NCBI RefSeq assembly: GCF_003253705.1
Contig: NZ_QKYU01000004.1
Location: 62,001 to 126,000, forward strand
Length of the DNA stretch: 64,000 nucleotides
Direction: 5' to 3'
From: Humitalea rosea
Lineage (GTDB): Bacteria > Pseudomonadota > Alphaproteobacteria > Acetobacterales > Acetobacteraceae
Within the stretch, counting starts at the first letter, position 1, and each line of letters opens with the position of its first letter. The notes beneath the pieces were generated by a model, which was not told the DNA's origin, did no database searches, and worked only from the letters and a program-made list of their open reading frames with translations. Below, piece after piece: positions 38,991-47,038 of the stretch. A program made the position numbers and the translations under genes.

Positions 38991-40594
38991 GCGGCCTCTC
39001 CAAGATCGGGCGGCGTCCAGGCGCGGCCCGGAATGCTGTCCAGCAATTGCTGCGTATAGGGGTGGGCGGGATTGGCGAAAACCTGGCCGACCGGCCCCTG
39101 CTCGACGATGGCGCCGCGCTGCATCACCGCGATACGATCGCAGACCTGGGCGGCGACGCGCAGATCATGGGTGATGAAGAGCATGGTCAGCTTTTCCCGC
39201 TCGCGGATTTCCGCAAGCAGCGCCAGAACCTCGGCCTGCACCGAGACATCCAGCGCGCTGACCGGTTCATCCGCGATCAGCAGTTCCGGCTTCATCGCCA
39301 GCGCCCGGGCGATGCCGATGCGCTGGCGCTGGCCGCCGCTGAATTCATGCGGGTAGCGATCCATCGCACCAGGATCGAGACGCACGATCGCGAGCAGATC
39401 GCGGGCGCGTTCCAGCGCCTCGGCGCGCGGCGTGCCATGGGTGATGGGGCCCTCGGCGATGATCTCGCCCACCTTCCGCCGCGGGTTCAGCGAGGCATAG
39501 GGGTCCTGGAAGATCATCTGCACGCGCCGGCGGAACGGCTTCATCGCCGCCCGCGACAGCGGCCGCAGATCGGCGCCGTCAAAGTAGATTTCTCCCTTCT
39601 CCGGCGTCACCAGTCGCACGACGCAGCGCGCCAAAGTGGATTTGCCGGAACCGCTTTCACCCACCAGCCCCAGCGTTTCTCCGCGCGTCAGAGAAAAATC
39701 GGCATCATGCACCGCGCGCAGCATCTTGCCGGCCGAGAACCAGCCGCCACGGTGATAGGTCTTCTCCAGCCCCTGCACCCGCAGCACGTCCCGTCCCTGC
39801 GCCCGTGCGACACCGCCGCCCTTGGGAAACCCTGGCACGGCGCGGATCAGCGCCCGGGTGTAGGGATGCTGCGGCCGGTCCAGCACCTCACGTGCGGTGC
39901 CGTGTTCGACGATGCGCCCGTGCTGCATCACCGCGACCCGGTCGGCGATCTCCGCGACCACGCCGAAGTCATGGGTGATGAACAGCACGCCGGTGCCGCG
40001 CCGCTGCTGGATCTCGCGAATCAGCCGCAGGATCTGCATCTGCGTCGTCACATCCAGCGCCGTGGTCGGCTCATCGGCGATCAGCAGCGCGGGTTCGAGC
40101 GCCAGCGCCATGGCGATCATCACCCGCTGCCGCTGCCCGCCCGACAGGCGGAAGGGATGGCTGCGCGCGATCGAGACGGGATCGGGCAGGTTCACCGCGG
40201 CCAGAAGCTCCTGCACCCGGCCGCGGTCGGGCGCGCCATGCACCGCCAACGCCTCGCCGATCTGGTCGCCGACGCGCATCAGCGGGTTCAGCGCCGTCAT
40301 CGGCTCCTGGAAGATCATCGCCATGCGGCTGCCACGCAGTTTTCGCATTGCCTCGGGCGGCTGCGCGCGCAGGTCGATGCCGTCGAGGATGAGGCGCCCC
40401 GCGCGCAGCGGCAGGGATTTGGGCAGCAACCCCATCACGGCATTGGCGGTGATGCTCTTGCCCGAGCCGCTCTCGCCGACGACGCAGAGGATCTCCCCGC
40501 GCTCGACGGTCAGCGACACATCCTCGATCGCATGCGGCCGGTCCGCACCCGCGGGCAAAGCGACGGTCAGCCCTTCGATGGTCAGGATGCTCAT
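38987..40594 (-). CDS. peptide-type ABC importer, fused double ATPase (DppD-DppF)
   Basis: The 535-residue protein holds two complete ABC ATPase domains. The first has Walker A GESGSGKS near residue 40 and LSGGQRQRVMIAMAL. The second has GESGSGKS near residue 325 and FSGGQRQRIGIARAL. Both end in DEPTTALD or DEPVSALD motifs. It energises uptake through the DppB/DppC-like permeases directly upstream. This fused form is common in alphaproteobacteria; the other peptide importer in this window keeps the two ATPases separate. ATG 40594 overlaps the permease stop by four bases. Confidence 0.93.
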   Translation of the reverse strand: MSILTIEGLTVALPAGADRPHAIEDVSLTVERGEILCVVGESGSGKSITANAVMGLLPKSLPLRAGRLILDGIDLRAQPPEAMRKLRGSRMAMIFQEPMTALNPLMRVGDQIGEALAVHGAPDRGRVQELLAAVNLPDPVSIARSHPFRLSGGQRQRVMIAMALALEPALLIADEPTTALDVTTQMQILRLIREIQQRRGTGVLFITHDFGVVAEIADRVAVMQHGRIVEHGTAREVLDRPQHPYTRALIRAVPGFPKGGGVARAQGRDVLRVQGLEKTYHRGGWFSAGKMLRAVHDADFSLTRGETLGLVGESGSGKSTLARCVVRLVTPEKGEIYFDGADLRPLSRAAMKPFRRRVQMIFQDPYASLNPRRKVGEIIAEGPITHGTPRAEALERARDLLAIVRLDPGAMDRYPHEFSGGQRQRIGIARALAMKPELLIADEPVSALDVSVQAEVLALLAEIREREKLTMLFITHDLRVAAQVCDRIAVMQRGAIVEQGPVGQVFANPAHPYTQQLLDSIPGRAWTPPDLGEAA

Positions 40595-41427
40595 GCCCGC
40601 CCCCGTGCGAGGCGCGGGTTCAGCGCATCCGACAGCCCCTCCCCCACCAGGTTCAAGGCCAGCACGGTGAGGAAGATCGCCACGCCGGGAAACACGCTCA
40701 TCCACCAGGCGAGGCGAATGACGCTGCGCCCCGAGCCGATGAGGAAGCCCCAGGTCATCAGATTGGGATCGCCGAGGCCGAGGAAGGACAGCGCGCTTTC
40801 CAGCAGGATCGCCGAGGCCACCATCAGCGAGGCCAGCACCACGATCGGCGACAGCGCATTGGGCAGGATGTCGCCGATGATGATGGCCAGCCGCGACTTG
40901 CCGAGGCATTCGGCCGCCTGCACGAATTCACGACCGCGCAGGGACAGGAACTCCGCCCGCACCACCCGCGCCACCGGCGGCCAGGAGACGATGGCGATCG
41001 CACCGACGATGGAGGTGATGGAGGGCGAGAAGATCGCGACCAGCAGCACCGCCAGGATGAAGGAGGGGATGGTCTGGAAGAACTCGGTGAAGCGCATCAA
41101 CGCATCATCCACCCAGCCGCCGGCATAGCCCGCGATGGCGCCGAGGCTCACGCCGATTCCAAGGGATGCGACAGTCGAAACCGCGCCCACCATCAGCGAA
41201 ATCCGCGCGCCATGCGCGATGCCGGCGGCGACGTCGCGCCCCAGGCTGTCCGAGCCCAGCAGCATCCCCATCTCGCCCGGCGGCATGAAAGGCGCGCCGG
41301 CCATGTCCCAGGGGCTGCGCGGGAACAGCACCGGCGCCAGCACCGCCATGGCCGCGACCAGCACCAGGATGACCAGCCCGACCACGGCGCCGCGATTGCG
41401 GGCGAAGCGGATCCAAAACTCCGTCAT
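40591..41427 (-). CDS. peptide-type ABC importer permease, DppC-like
   Basis: A 278-residue inner-membrane permease with an N-terminal membrane anchor (GAVVGLVILVLVAAMAVLAP) and a short periplasmic segment. The BPD transmembrane domain carries the EAA-type loop near EFVQAAECLGKSRLAII. It pairs with the DppB-like gene that ends four bases inside it, and passes substrate to the cytoplasm using the fused ATPase downstream. ATG 41427 gives the family start; the open frame continues upstream as a shadow. Confidence 0.92.
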   Translation of the reverse strand: MTEFWIRFARNRGAVVGLVILVLVAAMAVLAPVLFPRSPWDMAGAPFMPPGEMGMLLGSDSLGRDVAAGIAHGARISLMVGAVSTVASLGIGVSLGAIAGYAGGWVDDALMRFTEFFQTIPSFILAVLLVAIFSPSITSIVGAIAIVSWPPVARVVRAEFLSLRGREFVQAAECLGKSRLAIIIGDILPNALSPIVVLASLMVASAILLESALSFLGLGDPNLMTWGFLIGSGRSVIRLAWWMSVFPGVAIFLTVLALNLVGEGLSDALNPRLARGRA

Positions 41428-42410
41428 CCCTGCACCTCCACCCGCGGATCGACCATGGCGTAGAGCAGGTCGGTAAAGAGGTTGAAGATCACCACCATCG
41501 CCGAAGTGCAGAAGAACACGCCGAGCAGGACAGGATAGTCGCGCGCCAGCAAGGCCTCGAAGGCAAGCCGCCCGATGCCCGGCCAGGCGAAGACCGTCTC
41601 GACCAGGATGGAGCCGCCGATCAACTGCCCGGCCTGGATGCCGGCCAGGGTGATGACCGGAAGCAGCGCGTTGCGCAGCACATGGCGGCGCAGGATGCGG
41701 CCCTCCGGCACGCCCTTGGCGCGCGCGGTCTTGACGAAATCCTGGTCGGCGACCTCCAGCATCGTCGCCCGTGTCAGCCGTGCATAGACCGCGACGTAGA
41801 ACAGCCCGAGCGTCAGCGCCGGCAGGATCAGATGCCGGCCGACATCCAGCACGGCCGCGATGCCATGCAGATCGGCGCCGACGGAGTTCATGCCGAAACT
41901 CGGCAACCAGCCGAGCACAACCGAGAACAGCAGCACCAGCATCAGCCCGACCCAGAAGATCGGCGTGGCGTAGAAGGTCAGCGCAATCACGGTAATGACG
42001 CTGTCCGCCCAGGTACCGACCCGTCGCGCCGCCAGCGCGCCCAAGGTCACGCCGCCGGAGATGGCCAGGGCGAAGGCGACGCCGGTCAGCAGCAGGGTCG
42101 GTGGCAGCCGCTGCCAGATCAGCGCCGCCACCCCCATCTGCTGCCGGTGCGAATAGCCGAGGTCGAGCGCCAGCATCCCCCGCACATAGATCCACAACTG
42201 TTCCAGCAACGGCTTGTCCAGCCCGAACTGGGTCCGCAGCTGCGCGAGGTAGCGCTCATCCGCCGCCCCCGATTGCCCGGCCATGACGCTGGCCGGATCG
42301 CCGGGGGCGGCATGGATCAGGAAGAAATTGCTGACGATGATCGCCAGGATGACGATCGCCGCCTTGATGCCCCGCCGCAGCAGGAAGGCTGGCAGCCGCG
42401 ACGGGTCCAC
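41424..42410 (-). CDS. peptide-type ABC importer permease, DppB-like
   Basis: A 328-residue permease with six predicted membrane helices (first: AIVILAIIVSNFFLIHAAPGD) and the conserved QDFVKTARAKGVPEGRI coupling loop typical of DppB/OppB proteins. It starts at a GTG at 42410, four bases after the binding-protein stop, and overlaps the DppC-like gene by four bases. Together with these neighbours it forms a complete peptide/nickel-type importer. Confidence 0.92.
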   Translation of the reverse strand: MDPSRLPAFLLRRGIKAAIVILAIIVSNFFLIHAAPGDPASVMAGQSGAADERYLAQLRTQFGLDKPLLEQLWIYVRGMLALDLGYSHRQQMGVAALIWQRLPPTLLLTGVAFALAISGGVTLGALAARRVGTWADSVITVIALTFYATPIFWVGLMLVLLFSVVLGWLPSFGMNSVGADLHGIAAVLDVGRHLILPALTLGLFYVAVYARLTRATMLEVADQDFVKTARAKGVPEGRILRRHVLRNALLPVITLAGIQAGQLIGGSILVETVFAWPGIGRLAFEALLARDYPVLLGVFFCTSAMVVIFNLFTDLLYAMVDPRVEVQG

Positions 42411-42414
42411 GCTG

Positions 42415-44019
42415 TCAGGACGCCAGGAACATGTCGTCGAAGCTGGCGTTCACCCCGGTGCCGCCGGTGATCACATTGTGCAGCTTCCTGTCGTAGATCG
42501 TCGGGAACGACATCTCCATCAGCCAGACCTGCGCCACGTCATCCACCAGAAGCTTCTGCACCTCGCTGAAGGCCGCGGCCCGGGCGGCCGGCGCGGCCGA
42601 GGTCCGCGCCGTGGCGAAGAGCTCATCCACCTTGGGGTTGGCATAGCCGCCGGTGTTGGTGAAGGTCACCTTCTGGATGTTGGAGCTGACATAGGTCCGC
42701 TCGACGCCGAGCGTGGGATCGCCGAATTGGTACACGAAGTTGATCGAGGTCTCGTATTCCCAGGCACCGATGCGCCGCGCCCAGGAGCCGGCGTCGGTGG
42801 CTTCCAGCACCAGATCGATGCCGACCGCGCGCATCGACTGGCGCAGATATTCGCCGAGCCGCGCCCAGACCTCGCCATAGGGCAGCACGAGATGCTTGAT
42901 CGAGGCACGCACGCCCTGGGCGTTCGGCCGCAGCCCGGCGGCATCGAGCAACTGCATCGCCGCGCGCGGATCATAGGGCGGCAGCTTCACGGCCGGATCG
43001 TGGAAGCGCGTGGTGCTGGCGACCGGGCTGGTCGCCGGCTTGTTGATGCCGAACCAGAGCCGCTGCGTGATGAAGCTGCGGTCGATCGCCTGGCTGATCG
43101 CCCGCCGCACCCGCACATCGTTGAGCGGCGCCGCGCGATGGTTGATCTCCATCCAGGCCAGCGGGGAGAAATACTCCCAGCCCTTGGTTTCCACCGCCAG
43201 ATTCGGTATCGCCTGCAACGTCGGCACGTCGAAGGGCTCGATGTCGTTGGAATGCGCCAGCACCGTCTGGCCGGTTTCCATCGCCAGGCGCCGGCTTTGG
43301 CTGTCCGGCACGATACGGAAGATGATCGCGTCGAGATAGGGCTGGTTCGGCTTCCAGTAGTCGGCGAAGCGCTCCAGCCGGATGAAATTGCCGCGCTGCC
43401 ATTCGGCGAAGCGGAAGGGGCCGGTGCCGATCGGATGCTGCACCGAAGGCGCCTGACGGTAGTCCCGCCCGTCGAAGGCCGCCTTGGACACGATCGCGCA
43501 GGCGGTCACGTCGAACATCAGCAGGAAGGGCTCGAAGGCCTGCTTCAGCGTGAAGACCACGGTATGCGGATCGGGTGCCGCGGCGCTTTCGATCATGCTG
43601 AAGATGGCGCGCGCCCGCGGCGCCAGCTCGAAATGGAATTTGGTGACGGAGAAGACGACGTCATCGGCCGTCATCGGCGTGCCGTCGTGGAACTTCACAT
43701 TGGGCTGCAGCTTGAACGTATAGACCTTGCCATCCGGCGAGATGGTCCAGGATTGCGCCAGCTCCGGCAGCGGCTCCAGCGTCGGGCTGAACTTCACCAG
43801 CCCCTGGAAGATCTTCGACGCCGCGATCAGGGTCGGTCCCTGGTTGTTGACGCCGATCTGCAGGATCGGCGGTTCCGGCGTCAGCATCGTGGTCAAGGTG
43901 CCGCCACGGCGCGGCGTGATGCCCTGCGCGATCGCATCCGATACCCGCATCAGCCCGGAAGCCGCCAATACTCCGCCCGCGGCCGAAGCCGCCGTGAATC
44001 CACGACGTGAAACGCCCAT
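42415..44019 (-). CDS. family 5 ABC substrate-binding protein (peptide/opine type)
   Basis: A 534-residue periplasmic binding protein with a Tat signal (VSRRGFTAASAAGGVLA) and the SBP_bac_5 hallmarks LAQSWTISPDGKVYTFKL, VKFHDGTPMTADDVVFS and DVRVRRAISQAIDR. It would capture a peptide-like or opine-like ligand and deliver it to the DppB/C permease. It is the first gene of a nine-unit minus-strand operon ending in hydrolases. ATG 44019 is chosen because it begins the Tat signal. The frame continues to 44970, but that part is antisense to the deacetylase gene and looks non-coding. Confidence 0.93.
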   Translation of the reverse strand: MGVSRRGFTAASAAGGVLAASGLMRVSDAIAQGITPRRGGTLTTMLTPEPPILQIGVNNQGPTLIAASKIFQGLVKFSPTLEPLPELAQSWTISPDGKVYTFKLQPNVKFHDGTPMTADDVVFSVTKFHFELAPRARAIFSMIESAAAPDPHTVVFTLKQAFEPFLLMFDVTACAIVSKAAFDGRDYRQAPSVQHPIGTGPFRFAEWQRGNFIRLERFADYWKPNQPYLDAIIFRIVPDSQSRRLAMETGQTVLAHSNDIEPFDVPTLQAIPNLAVETKGWEYFSPLAWMEINHRAAPLNDVRVRRAISQAIDRSFITQRLWFGINKPATSPVASTTRFHDPAVKLPPYDPRAAMQLLDAAGLRPNAQGVRASIKHLVLPYGEVWARLGEYLRQSMRAVGIDLVLEATDAGSWARRIGAWEYETSINFVYQFGDPTLGVERTYVSSNIQKVTFTNTGGYANPKVDELFATARTSAAPAARAAAFSEVQKLLVDDVAQVWLMEMSFPTIYDRKLHNVITGGTGVNASFDDMFLAS

Positions 44020-44106
44020 TGCTTGTCTCCCAGACTTGCGAAGGCGGAAGGCTACGCTGCGGCGCAGCGGCTCGACAACCCGCGCGTCACTGGCGATGCT
44101 CCGGCA

Positions 44107-45135
44107 ATGAAATGCTTCGACACGACGGGCGATGCCGCCCATGCGCCCGGCTTCTTCCTGATGCGGGGCGCGGTCCGCCAGAATTATGAGGTTCCCGCGC
44201 GCGCCACGGCGCTGCGGGAGGGGCTGGCGCGCCTCGGCCTCACCCCCGCTTCGGTCGCCCCGGCAACACGGGCGGCGCTGCTGTCGGTGCATGACGCCGC
44301 CTATCTGGATTTCCTCGAATCGGCCGCCGCCGATTGGGCCGCGCTGCCCGAGGCAGGCCCCGAGGTCGTCGCCAACATTCATCCCAGCCCCGAGATGCTG
44401 GCCCAGGGCGGCACGGTCGCCGCGAGCATCATCAGCCGCGCCGGCTGGTTCACCGCCGATTGCGCCTGCCCCATCGGGGCGGGCACCTGGGCCGCCTCCA
44501 TCGCCGCGGCCGGGGCCGCGCTGGCAGCCGCCGCCGAGGCCGCGGCGGGGCGCTCGGCCTATGCGCTCTGCCGCCCGCCCGGCCATCACGCCTATGCGGC
44601 GCGCGCCGGCGGTCATTGCTACATCAACAATGCGGCGCTCGCGGCACAGGCGCTGCGCGATGCGGGGGCGAAGCGGGTCGCGGTGCTCGACATCGACAGC
44701 CACCACGGCAATGGCACCCAGGGCATTTTCTGGGACCGGGCGGATGTGCTGACGATCAGCCTGCATGCCGACCCCACCCGCTACTACCCCTGGTTCGTCG
44801 GCCATGCCGCGGAGACCGGCGGCGCGCCCGGCGGCAACCTCAACCTGCCGCAGCCCTTCGGCACCGGCGACGACGTCTGGCTCGCCGCCCTCGACGATGG
44901 CATCCGCGCGGTGAAGGCATTTGGCGCCGAGGCGCTGGTGGTGCCACTCGGCTTCGATGCCTCGGAACACGAGCCGCTGGCGGCGCTGAAGGTCACCGCC
45001 GATGGCTTTGCCCGGGCCGGGGCGGCGATCGGCGCCCTCGGCCTGCCGACCGCGATCACCCAGGAGGGTGGCTACAACATCGATGTCATCGGCGATCTGC
45101 TCGCCCGCTTCCTGACCGGCTTCGGCAACAGGTGA
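44107..45135 (+). CDS. histone deacetylase-like amidohydrolase (acetylpolyamine amidohydrolase type)
   Basis: A 342-residue class II HDAC-fold zinc amidohydrolase. The catalytic histidine pair is His160-His161 in PPGHHAY, and zinc ligands are Asp197 and His199 in DIDSHHGNG, with a further Asp in GFDASEHEP near residue 282. Bacterial members deacetylate acetylpolyamines or other N-acyl amines. It diverges from the ABC/hydrolase operon 87 bases away, so it may serve the same catabolic unit, though this is only positional. Its stop overlaps the GTG of yifB by four bases. Confidence 0.9.
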   Translation: MKCFDTTGDAAHAPGFFLMRGAVRQNYEVPARATALREGLARLGLTPASVAPATRAALLSVHDAAYLDFLESAAADWAALPEAGPEVVANIHPSPEMLAQGGTVAASIISRAGWFTADCACPIGAGTWAASIAAAGAALAAAAEAAAGRSAYALCRPPGHHAYAARAGGHCYINNAALAAQALRDAGAKRVAVLDIDSHHGNGTQGIFWDRADVLTISLHADPTRYYPWFVGHAAETGGAPGGNLNLPQPFGTGDDVWLAALDDGIRAVKAFGAEALVVPLGFDASEHEPLAALKVTADGFARAGAAIGALGLPTAITQEGGYNIDVIGDLLARFLTGFGNR

Positions 45136-46622
45136 TCGCCCGCGTCGCGAGCTTCGCCTTCACCGGGATGGAGCCGCGGGAGGTCGAGGTCCAGGTCCAG
45201 ATCGCGCCGGGGATGCCCGCCTTCACGCTGGTCGGGCTGGCCGACAAGGCGGTGGGCGAAAGCCGGGAGCGGGTGCGGGCGGCGCTGGCCTCGCTCGGCC
45301 TGTCGCTGCCGCCGAAGCGGGTGCTGGTGAACCTGGCCCCCGCCGATCTGGTCAAGGAAGGCTCGCACTACGACCTGCCCATCGCGCTCGCCTTGCTGGC
45401 CGCGATGGATCTGCTGCCGGCCGAGGAGATGCTGCGCTTCTGCGCCCTCGGCGAACTGGCGCTGGATGGCGCGCTGCTGCCGGTGCCGGGGGTGCTGCCT
45501 GCGGCCCTGGCGGCGGCGGGGCGCCAGATGGGGCTGATCTGCCCGGCGTCGCAGGGCGGCGAGGCGGCCTGGGCCGGGCCCATCGAAATCCTGGCGCCGC
45601 CGAACCTCGGCGTGCTGATCAACCACATGCGCGGCACGCAGGTTCTGGAAGCCCCGAACCCCGCGCCGCCACAGGAACACGCGCCCGATGGGCTGTGCCT
45701 GAGCCAGGTGAAGGGGCAGGAGACCGCCAAGCGCGCGCTGGAGATTGCCGCGGCCGGTGGGCACAATCTGGTTTTGATCGGCCCGCCGGGTGCGGGAAAA
45801 TCCATGCTGGCGCAGCGCCTGCCGGGGCTGCTGCCCGATCTGCTGCCGGCGGAGGCGCTGGAGGCCTCCATCGTCCATTCCGTCTCCGGCATGCTGCGCG
45901 AGGGGCGGCTGCTGCGCCGCCCGCCGTTCCGCAGCCCGCACCACTCGGCCTCGATGGCCGCCCTGGCCGGGGGCGGGCCGCGGGCGCGGCCGGGCGAGAT
46001 CAGCCTCGCACACCACGGCGTGCTGTTCCTGGATGAATGGCCGGAGTTTCCCCGCCCGGCGCTGGAAGCGCTGCGCCAGCCGATGGAAAGCGGCGAGGTG
46101 GTGATCGCGCGTGCCGCCTCGCGCACCGTCTGGCCGGCGCGGTTCCAACTGGTGGCGGCGATGAACCCCTGCCGCTGCGGCATGCTGGGCGATGCGGGGC
46201 GGGAATGCGCCCGCGCGCCGGGCTGCGGCGGGGACTACCAGAAGCGCCTGTCGGGCCCCTTGCTGGACCGGATGGATCTGGCGGTGGAGGTGCAGCCGGT
46301 GCCGCCCGCCGAGCTTGCCCGCGCGCCGGCGGGCGAGACCAGCGTGGCCGTCGCCACCCGTGTGGCCGCTGCGCGGACGCGTGCGCTGGCGCGCGGCGAG
46401 GTGACCGCGACGGCGCAGCACGACACGCTGCGCGCCGGCTTCGACAGCGCCGCGGCGAGCCTGGTCGAACAGGCGGCCGAGCGCCTCGGGCTTTCGGCGC
46501 GGGGGCAGGTGCGGAGCATGCGCGTCGCGCGCACCATCGCCGATCTGGCCGGCGCCGCCATGGTGGGGCGGGTGCATGTCGCGGAGGGGCTGGGCTACCG
46601 GATGCGAAGCTGGCGGGGCTAA
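45132..46622 (+). CDS. YifB/ComM family Mg-chelatase-like AAA ATPase
   Basis: A 496-residue protein with an N-terminal Lon-protease-like domain (FTLVGLADKAVGESRERVRAAL split), a Walker A GPPGAGKSM near residues 217-224, Walker B VLFLDEWPEF, and a C-terminal Mg-chelatase domain with a four-cysteine cluster (NPCRCGMLGDAGREC). ComM is a branch-migration helicase in natural transformation; most family members are annotated only as YifB. GTG 45132 overlaps the preceding stop (GTGA). Its TAA overlaps the stop of the convergent yraN gene. Confidence 0.93.
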   Translation: MIARVASFAFTGMEPREVEVQVQIAPGMPAFTLVGLADKAVGESRERVRAALASLGLSLPPKRVLVNLAPADLVKEGSHYDLPIALALLAAMDLLPAEEMLRFCALGELALDGALLPVPGVLPAALAAAGRQMGLICPASQGGEAAWAGPIEILAPPNLGVLINHMRGTQVLEAPNPAPPQEHAPDGLCLSQVKGQETAKRALEIAAAGGHNLVLIGPPGAGKSMLAQRLPGLLPDLLPAEALEASIVHSVSGMLREGRLLRRPPFRSPHHSASMAALAGGGPRARPGEISLAHHGVLFLDEWPEFPRPALEALRQPMESGEVVIARAASRTVWPARFQLVAAMNPCRCGMLGDAGRECARAPGCGGDYQKRLSGPLLDRMDLAVEVQPVPPAELARAPAGETSVAVATRVAAARTRALARGEVTATAQHDTLRAGFDSAAASLVEQAAERLGLSARGQVRSMRVARTIADLAGAAMVGRVHVAEGLGYRMRSWRG

Positions 46623-47002
46623 TCCCCGATCCGGAACGCATCGGCGATGCGCCGCATCCGCCCCGCGCCATCGACCAGCAGCACATCGAAGCGCACGCCC
46701 GCCACCCCCTGCCCCGGGTTCTGCCCCAGCCACCATTCCCCGGCTGCCAGCAGGCGCCCTTGCTGCCGTGCGCCCAGCGAGAAGGCCGCCTCGGACAGCG
46801 TCGCGCGGGCCTTCACCTCCACGAAGACGAGCAGCCCGTCGCGGGCCACGATCAGGTCGATCTCCCCCGCCGGCGTCCGCACCCGCCGGGCGAGGGCGAA
46901 AAAACCCTCGGCGGCCAGCGCCGCTTCGGCACGGGACTCCGCCGCGCGGCCACGCGCCTCGGCCGCCATGCGCGTCGCGGTTTTGTCGGCGGGCGCGGTC
47001 AT
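46619..47002 (-). CDS. YraN family protein (UPF0102, nuclease-like fold)
   Basis: A 127-residue protein with the YraN signature: GRAAESRAEAALAAEGF, then RRVRTPAGEIDLIVARDGLLVFVEVKAR, whose E-D-E-x-K pattern resembles a Holliday-junction-resolvase/restriction-nuclease active site. Function is unknown in most bacteria. ATG 47002 is used; the much longer open frame upstream is antisense to the gamma-glutamyltransferase gene. The stop overlaps the yifB stop by three bases on the other strand. YraN and DNA-processing genes are often neighbours. Confidence 0.92.
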   Translation of the reverse strand: MTAPADKTATRMAAEARGRAAESRAEAALAAEGFFALARRVRTPAGEIDLIVARDGLLVFVEVKARATLSEAAFSLGARQQGRLLAAGEWWLGQNPGQGVAGVRFDVLLVDGAGRMRRIADAFRIGD

Positions 47003-47038
47003 GCCAGCCTGCGCCGATCCCATTGCCGAGGCCCTGTC

